64,000 nucleotides of DNA. It comes from Prochlorococcus sp. AG-402-N08. GTDB taxonomy: Bacteria; Cyanobacteriota; Cyanobacteriia; PCC-6307; Cyanobiaceae. Below the pieces are notes generated by a model. The model was not told the origin of the DNA and did not search any database. It saw only the letters and a list, made by a program, of their open reading frames with translations. The number at the start of each line of letters is the position of its first letter. Position 1 is the first letter of the stretch. Location of the stretch: assembly GCA_003216535.1 (NCBI GenBank), contig QCIS01000007.1, forward strand, positions 48,985-112,984. Direction: 5' to 3'. The translations under genes were made by a program, and so were the position numbers. Positions 18,116 through 27,037 of the stretch are shown here, one piece after another.

Positions 18116-19636
18116 CTAAATCTGATCTAGTTTATCCAAAATAGATTGTACAAATTTTTCTAAATCTTCATTGAAATCTGATTTTTTATATTTAAAAGCG
18201 GATTTTCTTGTTAAAAGACTTGAATATAAGTTTAATGGGTATGTATTTGATATTATTGAAGCTATATAATTTATAATTATTTGTTTATTAAACGTGTAGT
18301 TTTTGATTAAATTTCTTATGTCATCTGGCAAATTAATTAACGCATCAGCTTTTTTTACAAGTGTTTGAGGCAACATATTAATCATGCAATTACCAAAAGT
18401 CAAAACTGGCTTTCCTAAGAAAACAGCTTCTTGTCCAACGGAACTAGAAATAATAGTTACTAGATTTGAATTTCTAATCCAATTATTTGTTGATACTTCC
18501 GGACTTGAAATTAGTACATTTGGAATATTTAGTAACTTTTTATAGGCTGAAATTTTTCTCTTGCCAATCATCCATGGATGTTCTTTTACAACTAGTTTCA
18601 TTCCTATTGGCAAGCTTAATGCAATACATCTAATAATTTCTATTTGATTAATTATCGGTCTAGAATAAACTAACAAAGATACCTCAGGTTCAGTATGCAT
18701 AGGGAAAAATGCATAATCTTTATCAATTAAGTCAGATGGTCTTACATAAATTTTTGCGAAAATAATATTTGTATAAAAAGCCCTCAAAGGATTTAATAGA
18801 TACTTGTATAAAGCAATTAATAAAGGATTTGGGCAATGATTATCCCTAAAACTTTTACTAAAATAATAATTCTTGATATTGAGAAGAAAGCCAATAAAAA
18901 AGCCTAATAAATTATTTTTAACTTGCAATTTTTCAGCAGGTCTTTTGCTTGGCTTAACAATACCCTCGTATATCCCAGAATTTGATATGTTTTTATTTAA
19001 AAAAGATTCTGAAAATTGTACAGCATTCCTATTTATAGTCTTTGGATTTAAAAAAGTGCTTTTTATTTCTGAAGGAGGATCAATTAAATCACTTGATATT
19101 TGAACAAAATTATTGATCTTAGAAGGCCTAATATTTAGAAATTTTGAATTATAGTAATCTGCAAATAAGTATAGTAAATAGTCAAACAAAGTAACGCATA
19201 CAAAAGACATCGAAATTTGTGGTTTGTATCTTAGAAAAATATCATCTATTTCCAAGAGATATTTTTGTAAGATAGTAAGTAATTCTTCGTCATTAAATCT
19301 TCTATTGTAATCTTGGGTAAAAGTACATCTAAATCCCATAAAAATTCTTCTATCAGATATCAAGGCATCCATTAAACCAGGCTTAGCTATTTTCCTCTCA
19401 AATTTATGCAGAACCTTTAAATCTAGAGGATCTAGATTTTCGAATAATTCCCATTCCTTAATAAAAATATTATTTTCCTTGTCTATATTTTTATTTTCTT
19501 TTATCCATTTGTTGTAGAAAAAACTATCAGATACTAAAAAAATATTTTTGTTAATATCTAATTTCTTTTTTAATATTAGGGAAGTTTTATAAAATAAATT
19601 TAAACTTGTACTTTGAGTAGAATATATTATGTTCAT
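18116..19636 (-). CDS. Capsule polysaccharide biosynthesis-type GT-B protein
   Basis: A 506-aa protein with a Capsule_synth-like C-terminal half: SLLVYSRPIINQIEII near residue 326, MKLVVKEHPWMIGKR near 352 and TIISSSVGQEAVFLGKPVLTFG near 398. The KEHP and SSSVGxEAxxxxKP pattern is the nucleotide-sugar-binding site of KpsC/KpsS-related and other capsule transferases, several of which handle beta-Kdo linkers. The N-terminal half is not recognisable. It converges with the ThDP gene (5-bp gap) and diverges from the asparagine-synthase-like gene. A Kdo or nonulosonate transferase role is suggested by the window's gene content but not shown. Confidence 0.65.
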   Translation of the reverse strand: MNIIYSTQSTSLNLFYKTSLILKKKLDINKNIFLVSDSFFYNKWIKENKNIDKENNIFIKEWELFENLDPLDLKVLHKFERKIAKPGLMDALISDRRIFMGFRCTFTQDYNRRFNDEELLTILQKYLLEIDDIFLRYKPQISMSFVCVTLFDYLLYLFADYYNSKFLNIRPSKINNFVQISSDLIDPPSEIKSTFLNPKTINRNAVQFSESFLNKNISNSGIYEGIVKPSKRPAEKLQVKNNLLGFFIGFLLNIKNYYFSKSFRDNHCPNPLLIALYKYLLNPLRAFYTNIIFAKIYVRPSDLIDKDYAFFPMHTEPEVSLLVYSRPIINQIEIIRCIALSLPIGMKLVVKEHPWMIGKRKISAYKKLLNIPNVLISSPEVSTNNWIRNSNLVTIISSSVGQEAVFLGKPVLTFGNCMINMLPQTLVKKADALINLPDDIRNLIKNYTFNKQIIINYIASIISNTYPLNLYSSLLTRKSAFKYKKSDFNEDLEKFVQSILDKLDQI

Positions 19637-19755
19637 GATGTATCTATAATTTAATAATTATAAACTATTGAGAATTTATAGATATAACATATTTCTATGT
19701 AGCTAAAGTAGAATCACCTTAATAAAATTAATTTTTTAAAGTTTTCTATAAAAAT

Positions 19756-21471
19756 ATGTGCGGGATAGCATACATCTTTCATAAAAAAAATAATATCAAA
19801 ACTAAATTAGCTTTAAATTTGGCAAAAGAGTTTATTGAGAAAAGAGGACCAGACTATAACTCCTTTTTTGCCTCTAAGAATGAGTTCATCTTCCAATCAG
19901 TTTTATCAATTCAAAGTAAAAAAGAAAAGAATAACTACATATTCAATCAAATAGAAGACTGTTTTTTATACAATGGGGAAATTTATTCCGAAGATATTGG
20001 ATTAATTCAAAAATATGAAAAAAAACTAGACTCAATTCATAATCTCTTTAAAGAAAAAAATCTTTCTGATAGGTTAAGGTCAATTGATGGGATGTATGCT
20101 ATTTGCAAAATAACTAGAAAAAATAATCAATCAGTAAGAGTAGAAATTTATCGAGATCCTTCAGGAGAAAAACATATATATTACTACAATGATTCTGAAA
20201 AGCTTGTAATATCCTCTGTTCCAGGTTTTATTAAAGAATACTGTAATTTAAATAAATTAAATAAAGAAGTAATACTTGATTATTTAAGCAGACGTCACTT
20301 AATAACTTCGAATAATTTATGCATTAAAGGAATAAAACAACTTAAGTCAGGCCATAAAATAGAATTTAATTTGAATACTAATTTCGAAATTAAAGAAACA
20401 ATTTTTAAAAAAATTACGGAATTTTTTGATCCAAATTTATATTTACAATTAAATTCTTTTAGCCATCAAAAATACGAAAAATTACTTGATGAGGTCATCG
20501 ATAGTACAAGCAATAAAATGGTAAGTGGCGCAAATAAAAATAATAGTGTTGGCATAATAAGTGGAGGAATAGACTCTTCTCTTTCTGCTTACTATTTGAA
20601 CAAAAAAGGCATAAATCTAGAAAGCTCGTTTTGCTTAGATTTTAATAATAAAGAGATCCCTACTGAAATATCAAAAGAAATTTCTATCAAAAGCAATATT
20701 AATATCCACAATTATATAAAACCTAATATTGAGGATTATAAAGATTGTTTAGAGAGATGTATTCGCTTATTAGCTGGACCAATAAATACTCATTCATTCG
20801 CATCCAGTATGATTATTGCAAAAGAAGCAAGGAAAAATAATGCGCGTGTAATTTACGGCGGAGAAGGGGCTGATGAGCTCTTTCTAGGTTATGGATGTTA
20901 TGGTGATATGATTTCTAAATTTAATGGCAATATAGAATTATTAAGTGACTATTCTAAAAATTTGAATAGTAAATTTTCAAACGAGACTGAACTTGAACTT
21001 AATAAAGATTTAATTTTTTATTTTGAAAATTTTAAAAAATACATGTCATCAAAAGAAGCTTTCATAAAAGCATCAGCATTAATAGATTATTATTATCAAT
21101 TATCTTCAGTTGGTTTTCTAGCAAATGATTTAGCTTTTTCAGACTATGGAATTGAAGCTAGAAGTATTTTTGGTAGATCAGAGATAATTAGATTAGCATT
21201 ATCTACTCCTTTAAAATTTTTAATATCAACCCAGCATAATGATAGGATGCAAAAACTTTGCCTCCACAATCTTTTTATAAAGAATTTTAAATTGGATCCT
21301 CCTAAGAAGAGTGGCTTTGCAGGTTTCCCAAATGAAACTAAAGTATTTCTAGGTTCAGAAGAAAATTGGAAAATATGGGATTTTTTAAATTTGAAGGAAA
21401 ATATTAATGAAGTAAGCAGGGAAAGAGCATGGAAATTAATAAATCTAGAGTGGTTTTTTAGAAGTATTTGA
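19756..21471 (+). CDS. Asparagine synthase-like amidotransferase (AsnB family)
   Basis: Two-domain class II glutamine amidotransferase. The mature N-terminal cysteine (MCGIAYIF) and the YNGEIY motif near residue 73 provide the glutaminase. The synthetase domain has SVGIISGGIDSSLSAYYL (PP-loop SGGxDS near 270) for ATP and YGGEGADELFLGYG near 372. At 571 aa it is close to standard AsnB length. In polysaccharide clusters such enzymes (for example WbpS of Pseudomonas O-antigens) amidate uronic acids rather than aspartate. Two nucleotide-sugar dehydrogenases in this window could supply such uronates. Its 3' end overlaps the convergent hydrolase gene by 27 bp. Confidence 0.85.
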   Translation: MCGIAYIFHKKNNIKTKLALNLAKEFIEKRGPDYNSFFASKNEFIFQSVLSIQSKKEKNNYIFNQIEDCFLYNGEIYSEDIGLIQKYEKKLDSIHNLFKEKNLSDRLRSIDGMYAICKITRKNNQSVRVEIYRDPSGEKHIYYYNDSEKLVISSVPGFIKEYCNLNKLNKEVILDYLSRRHLITSNNLCIKGIKQLKSGHKIEFNLNTNFEIKETIFKKITEFFDPNLYLQLNSFSHQKYEKLLDEVIDSTSNKMVSGANKNNSVGIISGGIDSSLSAYYLNKKGINLESSFCLDFNNKEIPTEISKEISIKSNINIHNYIKPNIEDYKDCLERCIRLLAGPINTHSFASSMIIAKEARKNNARVIYGGEGADELFLGYGCYGDMISKFNGNIELLSDYSKNLNSKFSNETELELNKDLIFYFENFKKYMSSKEAFIKASALIDYYYQLSSVGFLANDLAFSDYGIEARSIFGRSEIIRLALSTPLKFLISTQHNDRMQKLCLHNLFIKNFKLDPPKKSGFAGFPNETKVFLGSEENWKIWDFLNLKENINEVSRERAWKLINLEWFFRSI

Positions 21472-22608
21472 ATAGTAATTAAGCAGATTCTGATGAATCT
21501 TATCTAATGATGAAGGGGATATAGTATGAGAATAATTCTTTTTATCATTTATAATCTTAAACTCATCATTTGTAATACTTTCAACTACAAAATTAACTTG
21601 ATTCTTATATTTTTTCCATCTAACTCCCCCATAACAACATGGATCGTTCTGATTAAAAATCTGAATATAACTTCTTGGATTATTAAGATCTGATGAGGCT
21701 AAAATATATAAATTTAAGTAGTTAAATTTAGTATAAAAATCCTTTTTATTTAACTCATAATGCCCCCAATCATGTTCAGTTAAAAGAGATATCGGTAAAT
21801 TACCAGCGACACTAAAAGAATTTTTAATTCTAGTATCAACAGCGGCACTTACTGTAGTTGTCCAACCCCCACCAGATATCCCAACCATATTGATATTTTT
21901 GTTATTATGAAATTTATCAATATAATTCACAACTTGCATTACAGGCTCAATAAATAATTTAATAGGGTTAATTTCAAATTCTTCTAAATAATAAAATTTT
22001 GAATGTTCATTAAAAGATATAAAACCATTACTTGTTTCAATAATAGGTTGATTATTCATTCCAATAGTTGGCATTGATAAGGCTATAACTTGATATCCTT
22101 TACTGAGAAAAAAATCTATATAATTCTTACCTACATCAAAACCTCCTGAATGACCTTGATGATAAATAATAAACTTTTTATTACTCTTTTTAGGAACAAA
22201 TTCATATGCAATTGAATTAAATCCTAAATCTAATTTAATTTCTAGTTTATTAATATGTTTTAAATTATTTAATGAAGAAAAATCTTCGTCAATAATTTTA
22301 TTTGTAATAGTTGGCAAATTAGATTTTACTATTTTATTTCTGAAAATATATTTAGTTAATTCTGATCTCATTAATTCTAATGAAAATTTATCATTGATTT
22401 TTATCAATTTGAGAGGATCAAAATTATATTCTGGATCTTTAAACCTAATATCTTTTCTATTTCTAATTATTTGTAAATAACTATAAATTGGTTCGGGCTT
22501 ATAAACAGATATTAATCTATATAAAAAACCTCCAGTAAGCCCCCCAATTGCAAATGTGATTAAATATTTGAATAAGAATAATCTTAGTAATGTTTTATTA
22601 AATCTCAT
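21445..22608 (-). CDS. Membrane-anchored alpha/beta-hydrolase
   Basis: A 387-aa protein with one N-terminal hydrophobic segment (LLRLFLFKYLITFAIGGLTG) that should anchor it in the inner membrane, and a hydrolase domain with FIIYHQGHSGGFDVGKNYI, then the nucleophile elbow NMVGISGGGWTTTVSAA (GxSxGG) near residue 240. An HT near the C-terminus (NYSHTISPSS) could be the catalytic His. The substrate could be an O-acyl or ester group on the exported glycan; this is inference. It is isolated on the minus strand between two plus-strand genes and overlaps the amidotransferase tail by 27 bp. Confidence 0.7.
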   Translation of the reverse strand: MRFNKTLLRLFLFKYLITFAIGGLTGGFLYRLISVYKPEPIYSYLQIIRNRKDIRFKDPEYNFDPLKLIKINDKFSLELMRSELTKYIFRNKIVKSNLPTITNKIIDEDFSSLNNLKHINKLEIKLDLGFNSIAYEFVPKKSNKKFIIYHQGHSGGFDVGKNYIDFFLSKGYQVIALSMPTIGMNNQPIIETSNGFISFNEHSKFYYLEEFEINPIKLFIEPVMQVVNYIDKFHNNKNINMVGISGGGWTTTVSAAVDTRIKNSFSVAGNLPISLLTEHDWGHYELNKKDFYTKFNYLNLYILASSDLNNPRSYIQIFNQNDPCCYGGVRWKKYKNQVNFVVESITNDEFKIINDKKNYSHTISPSSLDKIHQNLLNYYSNTSKKPL

Positions 22609-22767
22609 AATATTTTTATAGTGAATTTAAAATTAAAATGTTATTAGAAATTTAATATAATGATTTCATCAATATTAACAATATATATTTTTTTTTACTT
22701 AAAGAAACTTACTATATTATAAATCCTTAGATATCATTTAAAATATCATTTAAATATATAAAATATA

Positions 22768-23631
22768 ATGAAGGACACTGACTATAAAGTAAAGGGTTCT
22801 GACGTAAGTAATTCATTTAAAAACACATTAAGACATAATGATGGGTTAATCTTTCAACAATTAGAGTTTACAGTTACTGGTTTATGCAACAGATCATGCT
22901 CATTTTGTCCACGTACTGATCCAAAAATCTTTAAGTCAACTAAAACATTTTTAGATTTAGAGATGCTTGAAGAAAACTTCTCTTTACTAGCAAAATATGA
23001 TTATTCAGGAAGACTTTCTTATGCTGGATTTGGTGAACCCTTTACACATCCCAATTTTGATAAGATATTAGAGATTAGTAGGAAAATTTTACCAAAATCC
23101 GTTATTGATATCATTACCAATGCAGATTTATTGAAAACAAAACTTGGCAAGAGAGTTCTAGCCAATAAACATTTTAATAGACTTTTAATCTCAGCTTATG
23201 ATGGGATAGAGCAAGTTAAACAACTGGAAAAAGATTACTCAGATCTTATTCAAAAAGGCAAAATGGTTATTAGAAAAAGATTCTTATATGAGGGAGATGA
23301 ATTAGATCTTTTTAGTAGTAGAACAGGATTAGTTGATTATGGGAATAAATCAGAATCAAAAACTAATCCTTGTTTCTATCCTTTCTACAATATTTTTGTT
23401 GACTCTAATGGAGACGTAATAGCATGTTGCCATGATTGGGGTAAGAAAAAGATTTTTGGTAATGTATACAAAGATTCCATTCTTGATATTTGGTTTTCAA
23501 AAGAATATAGAATTTTTAGAAAATTAATGTTTCAAAAACCGAGAGAAATTGAGCCATGTAATAATTGCGATGTAGACGGAACTTTATATGGCTCGGAAGC
23601 ATTTTCTGATTGGAAAGAAAAAAAATGGTAA
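22768..23631 (+). CDS. Radical SAM protein with SPASM domain
   Basis: Carries the [4Fe-4S] radical-SAM motif CNRSCSFC (Cys40, Cys44, Cys47; CX3CX2C) and a C-terminal SPASM region with NPCFYPFYNIF, IACCHDWG and EPCNNCD for auxiliary clusters. Length 287 aa. SPASM proteins act on peptides or small molecules, and some modify aminoglycoside or sugar-derived substrates. The next gene is an MTAN-like nucleosidase (55 bp downstream), which could clear 5'-deoxyadenosine or SAH made by radical-SAM chemistry. The substrate is unknown; context with NeuB-2 and a formyltransferase suggests surface-sugar metabolism. Confidence 0.85.
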   Translation: MKDTDYKVKGSDVSNSFKNTLRHNDGLIFQQLEFTVTGLCNRSCSFCPRTDPKIFKSTKTFLDLEMLEENFSLLAKYDYSGRLSYAGFGEPFTHPNFDKILEISRKILPKSVIDIITNADLLKTKLGKRVLANKHFNRLLISAYDGIEQVKQLEKDYSDLIQKGKMVIRKRFLYEGDELDLFSSRTGLVDYGNKSESKTNPCFYPFYNIFVDSNGDVIACCHDWGKKKIFGNVYKDSILDIWFSKEYRIFRKLMFQKPREIEPCNNCDVDGTLYGSEAFSDWKEKKW

Positions 23632-23686
23632 AAATTATTTAAAATTAGTGGTTTAATATTATTAATACAATTCATCAATAATTCGA

Positions 23687-24457
23687 ATGTCAAAAAATAA
23701 TTTTCACATAGCTGTTTTATCTGCGATGCCAGAAGAAATATCATCTTTAAAAAATAAATTAAAAAATATTCAAAATTTTAAATTACAGAACCAAGAAATT
23801 ATATCTGGTATTTGGAAAGAGGAATTATCACATTCAAATGAAATTAGAATTACATCTTCATGGAGTGGATGGGGAAAAGTTAATTCTGCGCAAGCAGCTA
23901 CAAAATTAATTTATTTGAATCAAGATTTCCCAAAGATTGATTTATTAATTTTCACTGGTGTTGCAGGATCAGCTGATAATAATCTAAAACAATGGGATAT
24001 AGTTGTGGGTGATGCTTTAATTCAGCATGATATGGATGCGAGTCCAATTTTCCCTAAATATGTTATTCCTAATATAAATAAAAGCTTTTTCAAGCCAAGA
24101 AAAGAAGTTTTAAAATGGACTTTTGAATCATTTAAAGAATTAGAAAATAAAATTTGTTTTAAAAAAGTTTATAGTGGAACTATCGCGACAGGAGATCAAT
24201 TTATAAGTGATAAAGAAAATATTATTAGTTTAAAATCCGAAATAACTAATTTATTGGCGGTAGAAATGGAGGGTGCTTCAGTGGCGCAAGTATGCTTTAA
24301 CGATAATGTACCATGGTTAATTGTAAGAGTCATTTCTGATTCTGCAAATGACAACGCGGTGACTGATTTTAATGATTTTGTTTCAGAGTACGAATCTAAA
24401 TCATGGTTAATTATTCAATCACTTTTGAAAAATATAAATCATTTAAAACTAAAATAA
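23687..24457 (+). CDS. 5'-methylthioadenosine/S-adenosylhomocysteine nucleosidase-like protein
   Basis: PNP/UDP phosphorylase-fold protein of 256 aa. It opens HIAVLSAMPEEISSLKNKL, the MTAN N-terminus with the catalytic-region Glu, and later has TGVAGSADNN (GxAG phosphate/ribose loop near residue 87) and LAVEMEGASVAQVC near 190 (the M-E pair contacting ribose) followed by RVISDSAND (catalytic Asp). It is somewhat longer than the usual MTAN of about 230 aa. It could hydrolyse MTA, SAH or 5'-deoxyadenosine. Position between a radical SAM gene and NeuB-2 suggests either by-product clearing or an adapted sugar-nucleoside role. Confidence 0.8.
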   Translation: MSKNNFHIAVLSAMPEEISSLKNKLKNIQNFKLQNQEIISGIWKEELSHSNEIRITSSWSGWGKVNSAQAATKLIYLNQDFPKIDLLIFTGVAGSADNNLKQWDIVVGDALIQHDMDASPIFPKYVIPNINKSFFKPRKEVLKWTFESFKELENKICFKKVYSGTIATGDQFISDKENIISLKSEITNLLAVEMEGASVAQVCFNDNVPWLIVRVISDSANDNAVTDFNDFVSEYESKSWLIIQSLLKNINHLKLK

Positions 24458-24517
24458 AAAATTAATTTACAGTCGGCAAAAGGGGTGTAAAATCTTTATG
24501 AATAAACTATTTAAAGA

Positions 24518-25519
24518 ATGTATATCATTGCTGAAGTTGGGGTTAATCATGATGGTTATTTAGATAAGGCCATTAATTTAATAAATGCTGCAAAAGAATG
24601 CGGTTGTGATGCTGTTAAGTTTCAAAGTTTTTATGCAGATAGACTAGTTCATCCTTCGGCTAAAAAAGTAGATTACCAACTCCGTTCTGGAGATGAATCA
24701 GAAAGTCATCATGAAATGATAAGAAAATTAGAATTTAATGGAACAAATTTTAAAAAAGCTTTCGAATATGCTTCAAAAATTAATATTGACTTTATAACAA
24801 CCCCATACGACCCTTTTTCAGCTAAAGAAGCCTATGATTGCGGGGTTAGAAAATTTAAAACTGCATCTGCTGACTTGTCTGATCTATATCTCCATAATGA
24901 AATATCTTCTTTTAAGGATGTTGAAGTTATTATTGCCACTGGCATGTCTGATATAGAAACCATAAAAAATACAATATCAATTTACAAAAACACAAAGCCC
25001 ACCATACTACATTGTGTATCTGAGTATCCATGTTCTGATGGATCTCTCAATTTAAATTGCATAAATCTTCTGAAAAAAAATTTTAAAAATCACAAAATTG
25101 GTTTTTCAGATCACAGTATTGATAACGTACCTTCTTTAATTGCTGCTTCAATTGGCTATGAATATTTTGAAAGACACTTTACTTTAAATAAACAAGATGA
25201 AGGTCCAGACCATTATGCCTCCTCTGATGTAAATGAAATGAAAAATTATGTCGAACAAATCAGGAGATGTATAAAAATTAAAGGTTTACAAATAAAAAAT
25301 ATTCAAAAAGAAGAAATGGGAATGTCAAATAGATCTAAAAAAGCAATTTTATCTAAGGTTAATTTAAAAAAGGGTACGAAAATAAATTTAGACAACACTT
25401 ATGCGATTAGACCTGCAGAAAACGGCATAAGTATTGATAAATTGCAAGAAATAATTGGCAAAGAACTTGTTTGTGATTTACCAAAAAATAGTTTTATTCA
25501 ATATTCCGACTTAAAATGA
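24518..25519 (+). CDS. NeuB family nonulosonate synthase (NeuB-2)
   Basis: Second NeuB-type PEP-condensing synthase. The barrel begins MYIIAEVGVNHDGYLDKAI, with CDAVKFQSFYADRLV near residue 38, FKTASADLSD near 117, IATGMSDIE near 138 and GFSDHSIDN near 192. The C-terminal SAF domain (KKGTKINLDN, RPAENGIS) is present. At 333 aa it is shorter than NeuB-1 and diverges from it throughout, resembling the LegI/PseI-type or N-acylneuraminate-9-phosphate synthase group. It overlaps the formyltransferase gene by 4 bp (ATGA). The convergent operon carries a second CMP-synthetase that would activate its product. Confidence 0.88.
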   Translation: MYIIAEVGVNHDGYLDKAINLINAAKECGCDAVKFQSFYADRLVHPSAKKVDYQLRSGDESESHHEMIRKLEFNGTNFKKAFEYASKINIDFITTPYDPFSAKEAYDCGVRKFKTASADLSDLYLHNEISSFKDVEVIIATGMSDIETIKNTISIYKNTKPTILHCVSEYPCSDGSLNLNCINLLKKNFKNHKIGFSDHSIDNVPSLIAASIGYEYFERHFTLNKQDEGPDHYASSDVNEMKNYVEQIRRCIKIKGLQIKNIQKEEMGMSNRSKKAILSKVNLKKGTKINLDNTYAIRPAENGISIDKLQEIIGKELVCDLPKNSFIQYSDLK

Positions 25520-26178
25520 AAATCTTATATGCAGGTCATGGGATAATTGGTGCTGTTGGTCTAACTCATTTATTTTCTCATGGCAATACGAATATTAACG
25601 ACATAACTTTATTGATAGACAACTCAAAATCATCTCTTATGAAGATTTATGCTGAAAATTATAGTTTAAGGTTTTATCAAATTGAAAGTAATAATATTTT
25701 AGAAGAGAAATTTGATTTACTGATTTCAGCACACTGGAGAAAACGAATTGATAAAGATATTTTGAATTTATGTCGCTTAGGAGGAGTAAATTTACATCCA
25801 TCACTATTACCAAAATATGCAGGTTGTTCTTCGTTAGCCTGGGCAATTTTAAATAAAGAAAAGGAAGTTGGTTATTCGTGGCATTTAATGGAAGATGATT
25901 TTGATGTAGGAGATATTATTATCCAAAAAAAAATACCCCTATGCGATGAAGATACTGCTTTTTCTTTATGGAACAGGGTAAATATTTTAGGAATTAAAGA
26001 GATAAATAAGCTAATTTCTCTCGCAGATGGAGGTTTCAAAGAGAGAATAAAACAAGATTTATCAAAAAGGACATATTACTCGAGAGGGTTCCCAACTTTT
26101 GAATCGCTTTTAAAAGAAAATCCAAATTTGCCAATAAATCTTTATGAGAGAGCAAGTTATTTCCCCAAGTTTAATTAG
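25516..26178 (+). CDS. Sugar N-formyltransferase-like protein (formyl_trans_N fold)
   Basis: A 220-aa protein related to the catalytic domain of methionyl-tRNA and UDP-Ara4N formyltransferases. The active-site set Asn/His in VNLHPSLLPKYAG near residue 95 and the later Asp in DFDVGDII near 132 are all present. No C-terminal tRNA-binding domain follows, which argues against a second Fmt. Related enzymes (WbkC, VioF, FdtF) move formyl from N10-formyltetrahydrofolate to an amino sugar. The convergent operon holds a perosamine-synthetase-like aminotransferase, the obvious source of a 4-amino sugar. It is translationally coupled to NeuB-2. Confidence 0.85.
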   Translation: MKILYAGHGIIGAVGLTHLFSHGNTNINDITLLIDNSKSSLMKIYAENYSLRFYQIESNNILEEKFDLLISAHWRKRIDKDILNLCRLGGVNLHPSLLPKYAGCSSLAWAILNKEKEVGYSWHLMEDDFDVGDIIIQKKIPLCDEDTAFSLWNRVNILGIKEINKLISLADGGFKERIKQDLSKRTYYSRGFPTFESLLKENPNLPINLYERASYFPKFN

Positions 26179-26191
26179 GAAATATTATTTT

Positions 26192-27037
26192 TTAGACTAA
26201 ATTTCTTTGAATTAACTTATACATCTCTTCGATTCTCTCTGGGGACGCATGTTGAGTTTCTATTGCTATATAGTTTAGATTTTTAAATATTTTAAGATAA
26301 TCTAAAATCCAAAATTCCTTATCAAAAAATTCATTAGTATCCTCAAGTCCCTTGTTATCACTAAGATGCAATCCTTCTACAAAAGGTGATAATTTCAAAA
26401 CTGATTCTTTAAGATTAAAATTTAAATTATTAGAAGATACTTTTAAATGAGCAACATCTAGTAATAATCCACAAAAAGAATACATTCTGTCAAAAAAAGA
26501 TTCTATTTCATTAACATGAGACAAAAGTAACAAATCCGTTTTTTTTAATTGTTTATTTCTAAAACCAGCCACGTTATTCTCTATTAATAATCTTACATTT
26601 TTCTTGGCGGCCAATTCTGAAAAATATTTGGTTCTTTTTGTAAATAATTCGAAAATCTCTTTTCTTGAAGAATATGCATCACTGGTTATTTCATTACCTA
26701 ACATTGAAGGTGAGATATCTGAAGCATAACCAGCATGCAAACTATAATAAGGGGCACAAAGTTTTTGACTTAGTTCAATATTTTTAATTATCATTTGTTC
26801 TGTTAAATGGTAATTTTCTTTATCCATAGAGGCAAGATTTAATACAAAAGGTGATTTAGGTCTTGGTGAATAATTATGAACAAATAATTTATCTTTAAAT
26901 AAATTAATGTTTTTTTTATTAGGTAAAAAGCCATGATTTGAAGAAAGCTCAATATTTGCTCCTAACTTCTCAACTATTTCAGGAATATAATTTAAATCTT
27001 TTAAGCCTAAAGAGGTTGTAGTTATAGAAATATACAT
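26192..27037 (-). CDS. Sugar phosphate isomerase/epimerase-like TIM barrel (AP endonuclease family 2 fold)
   Basis: A 281-aa xylose-isomerase-like TIM barrel. Metal-site residues are visible: SLHAGYAS near residue 98 (His), LLIENNVAG near 151 (Glu), LLLDVAHLKVS near 191 (Asp/His), VEGLHLSDNKG near 222 (His/Asp) and YIAIETQH near 263 (Glu). The fold covers hydroxypyruvate isomerase, inosose dehydratase and sugar epimerases. It is the last gene of the long minus-strand run and shares one base with the stop of NeuA-2 (TAATG). Its role in sugar synthesis here is inferred from context. Confidence 0.78.
   Translation of the reverse strand: MYISITTTSLGLKDLNYIPEIVEKLGANIELSSNHGFLPNKKNINLFKDKLFVHNYSPRPKSPFVLNLASMDKENYHLTEQMIIKNIELSQKLCAPYYSLHAGYASDISPSMLGNEITSDAYSSRKEIFELFTKRTKYFSELAAKKNVRLLIENNVAGFRNKQLKKTDLLLLSHVNEIESFFDRMYSFCGLLLDVAHLKVSSNNLNFNLKESVLKLSPFVEGLHLSDNKGLEDTNEFFDKEFWILDYLKIFKNLNYIAIETQHASPERIEEMYKLIQRNLV

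Noticed and set aside
23687-24457. Ordinary housekeeping MTAN only
   Set aside because: Not excluded, but its length and location between a radical SAM gene and NeuB-2 make a cassette role worth testing; therefore kept as a finding rather than settled.
25516-26178. Second methionyl-tRNA formyltransferase
   Set aside because: No C-terminal tRNA-binding domain and sugar-cassette context; sugar formyltransferase fits better.
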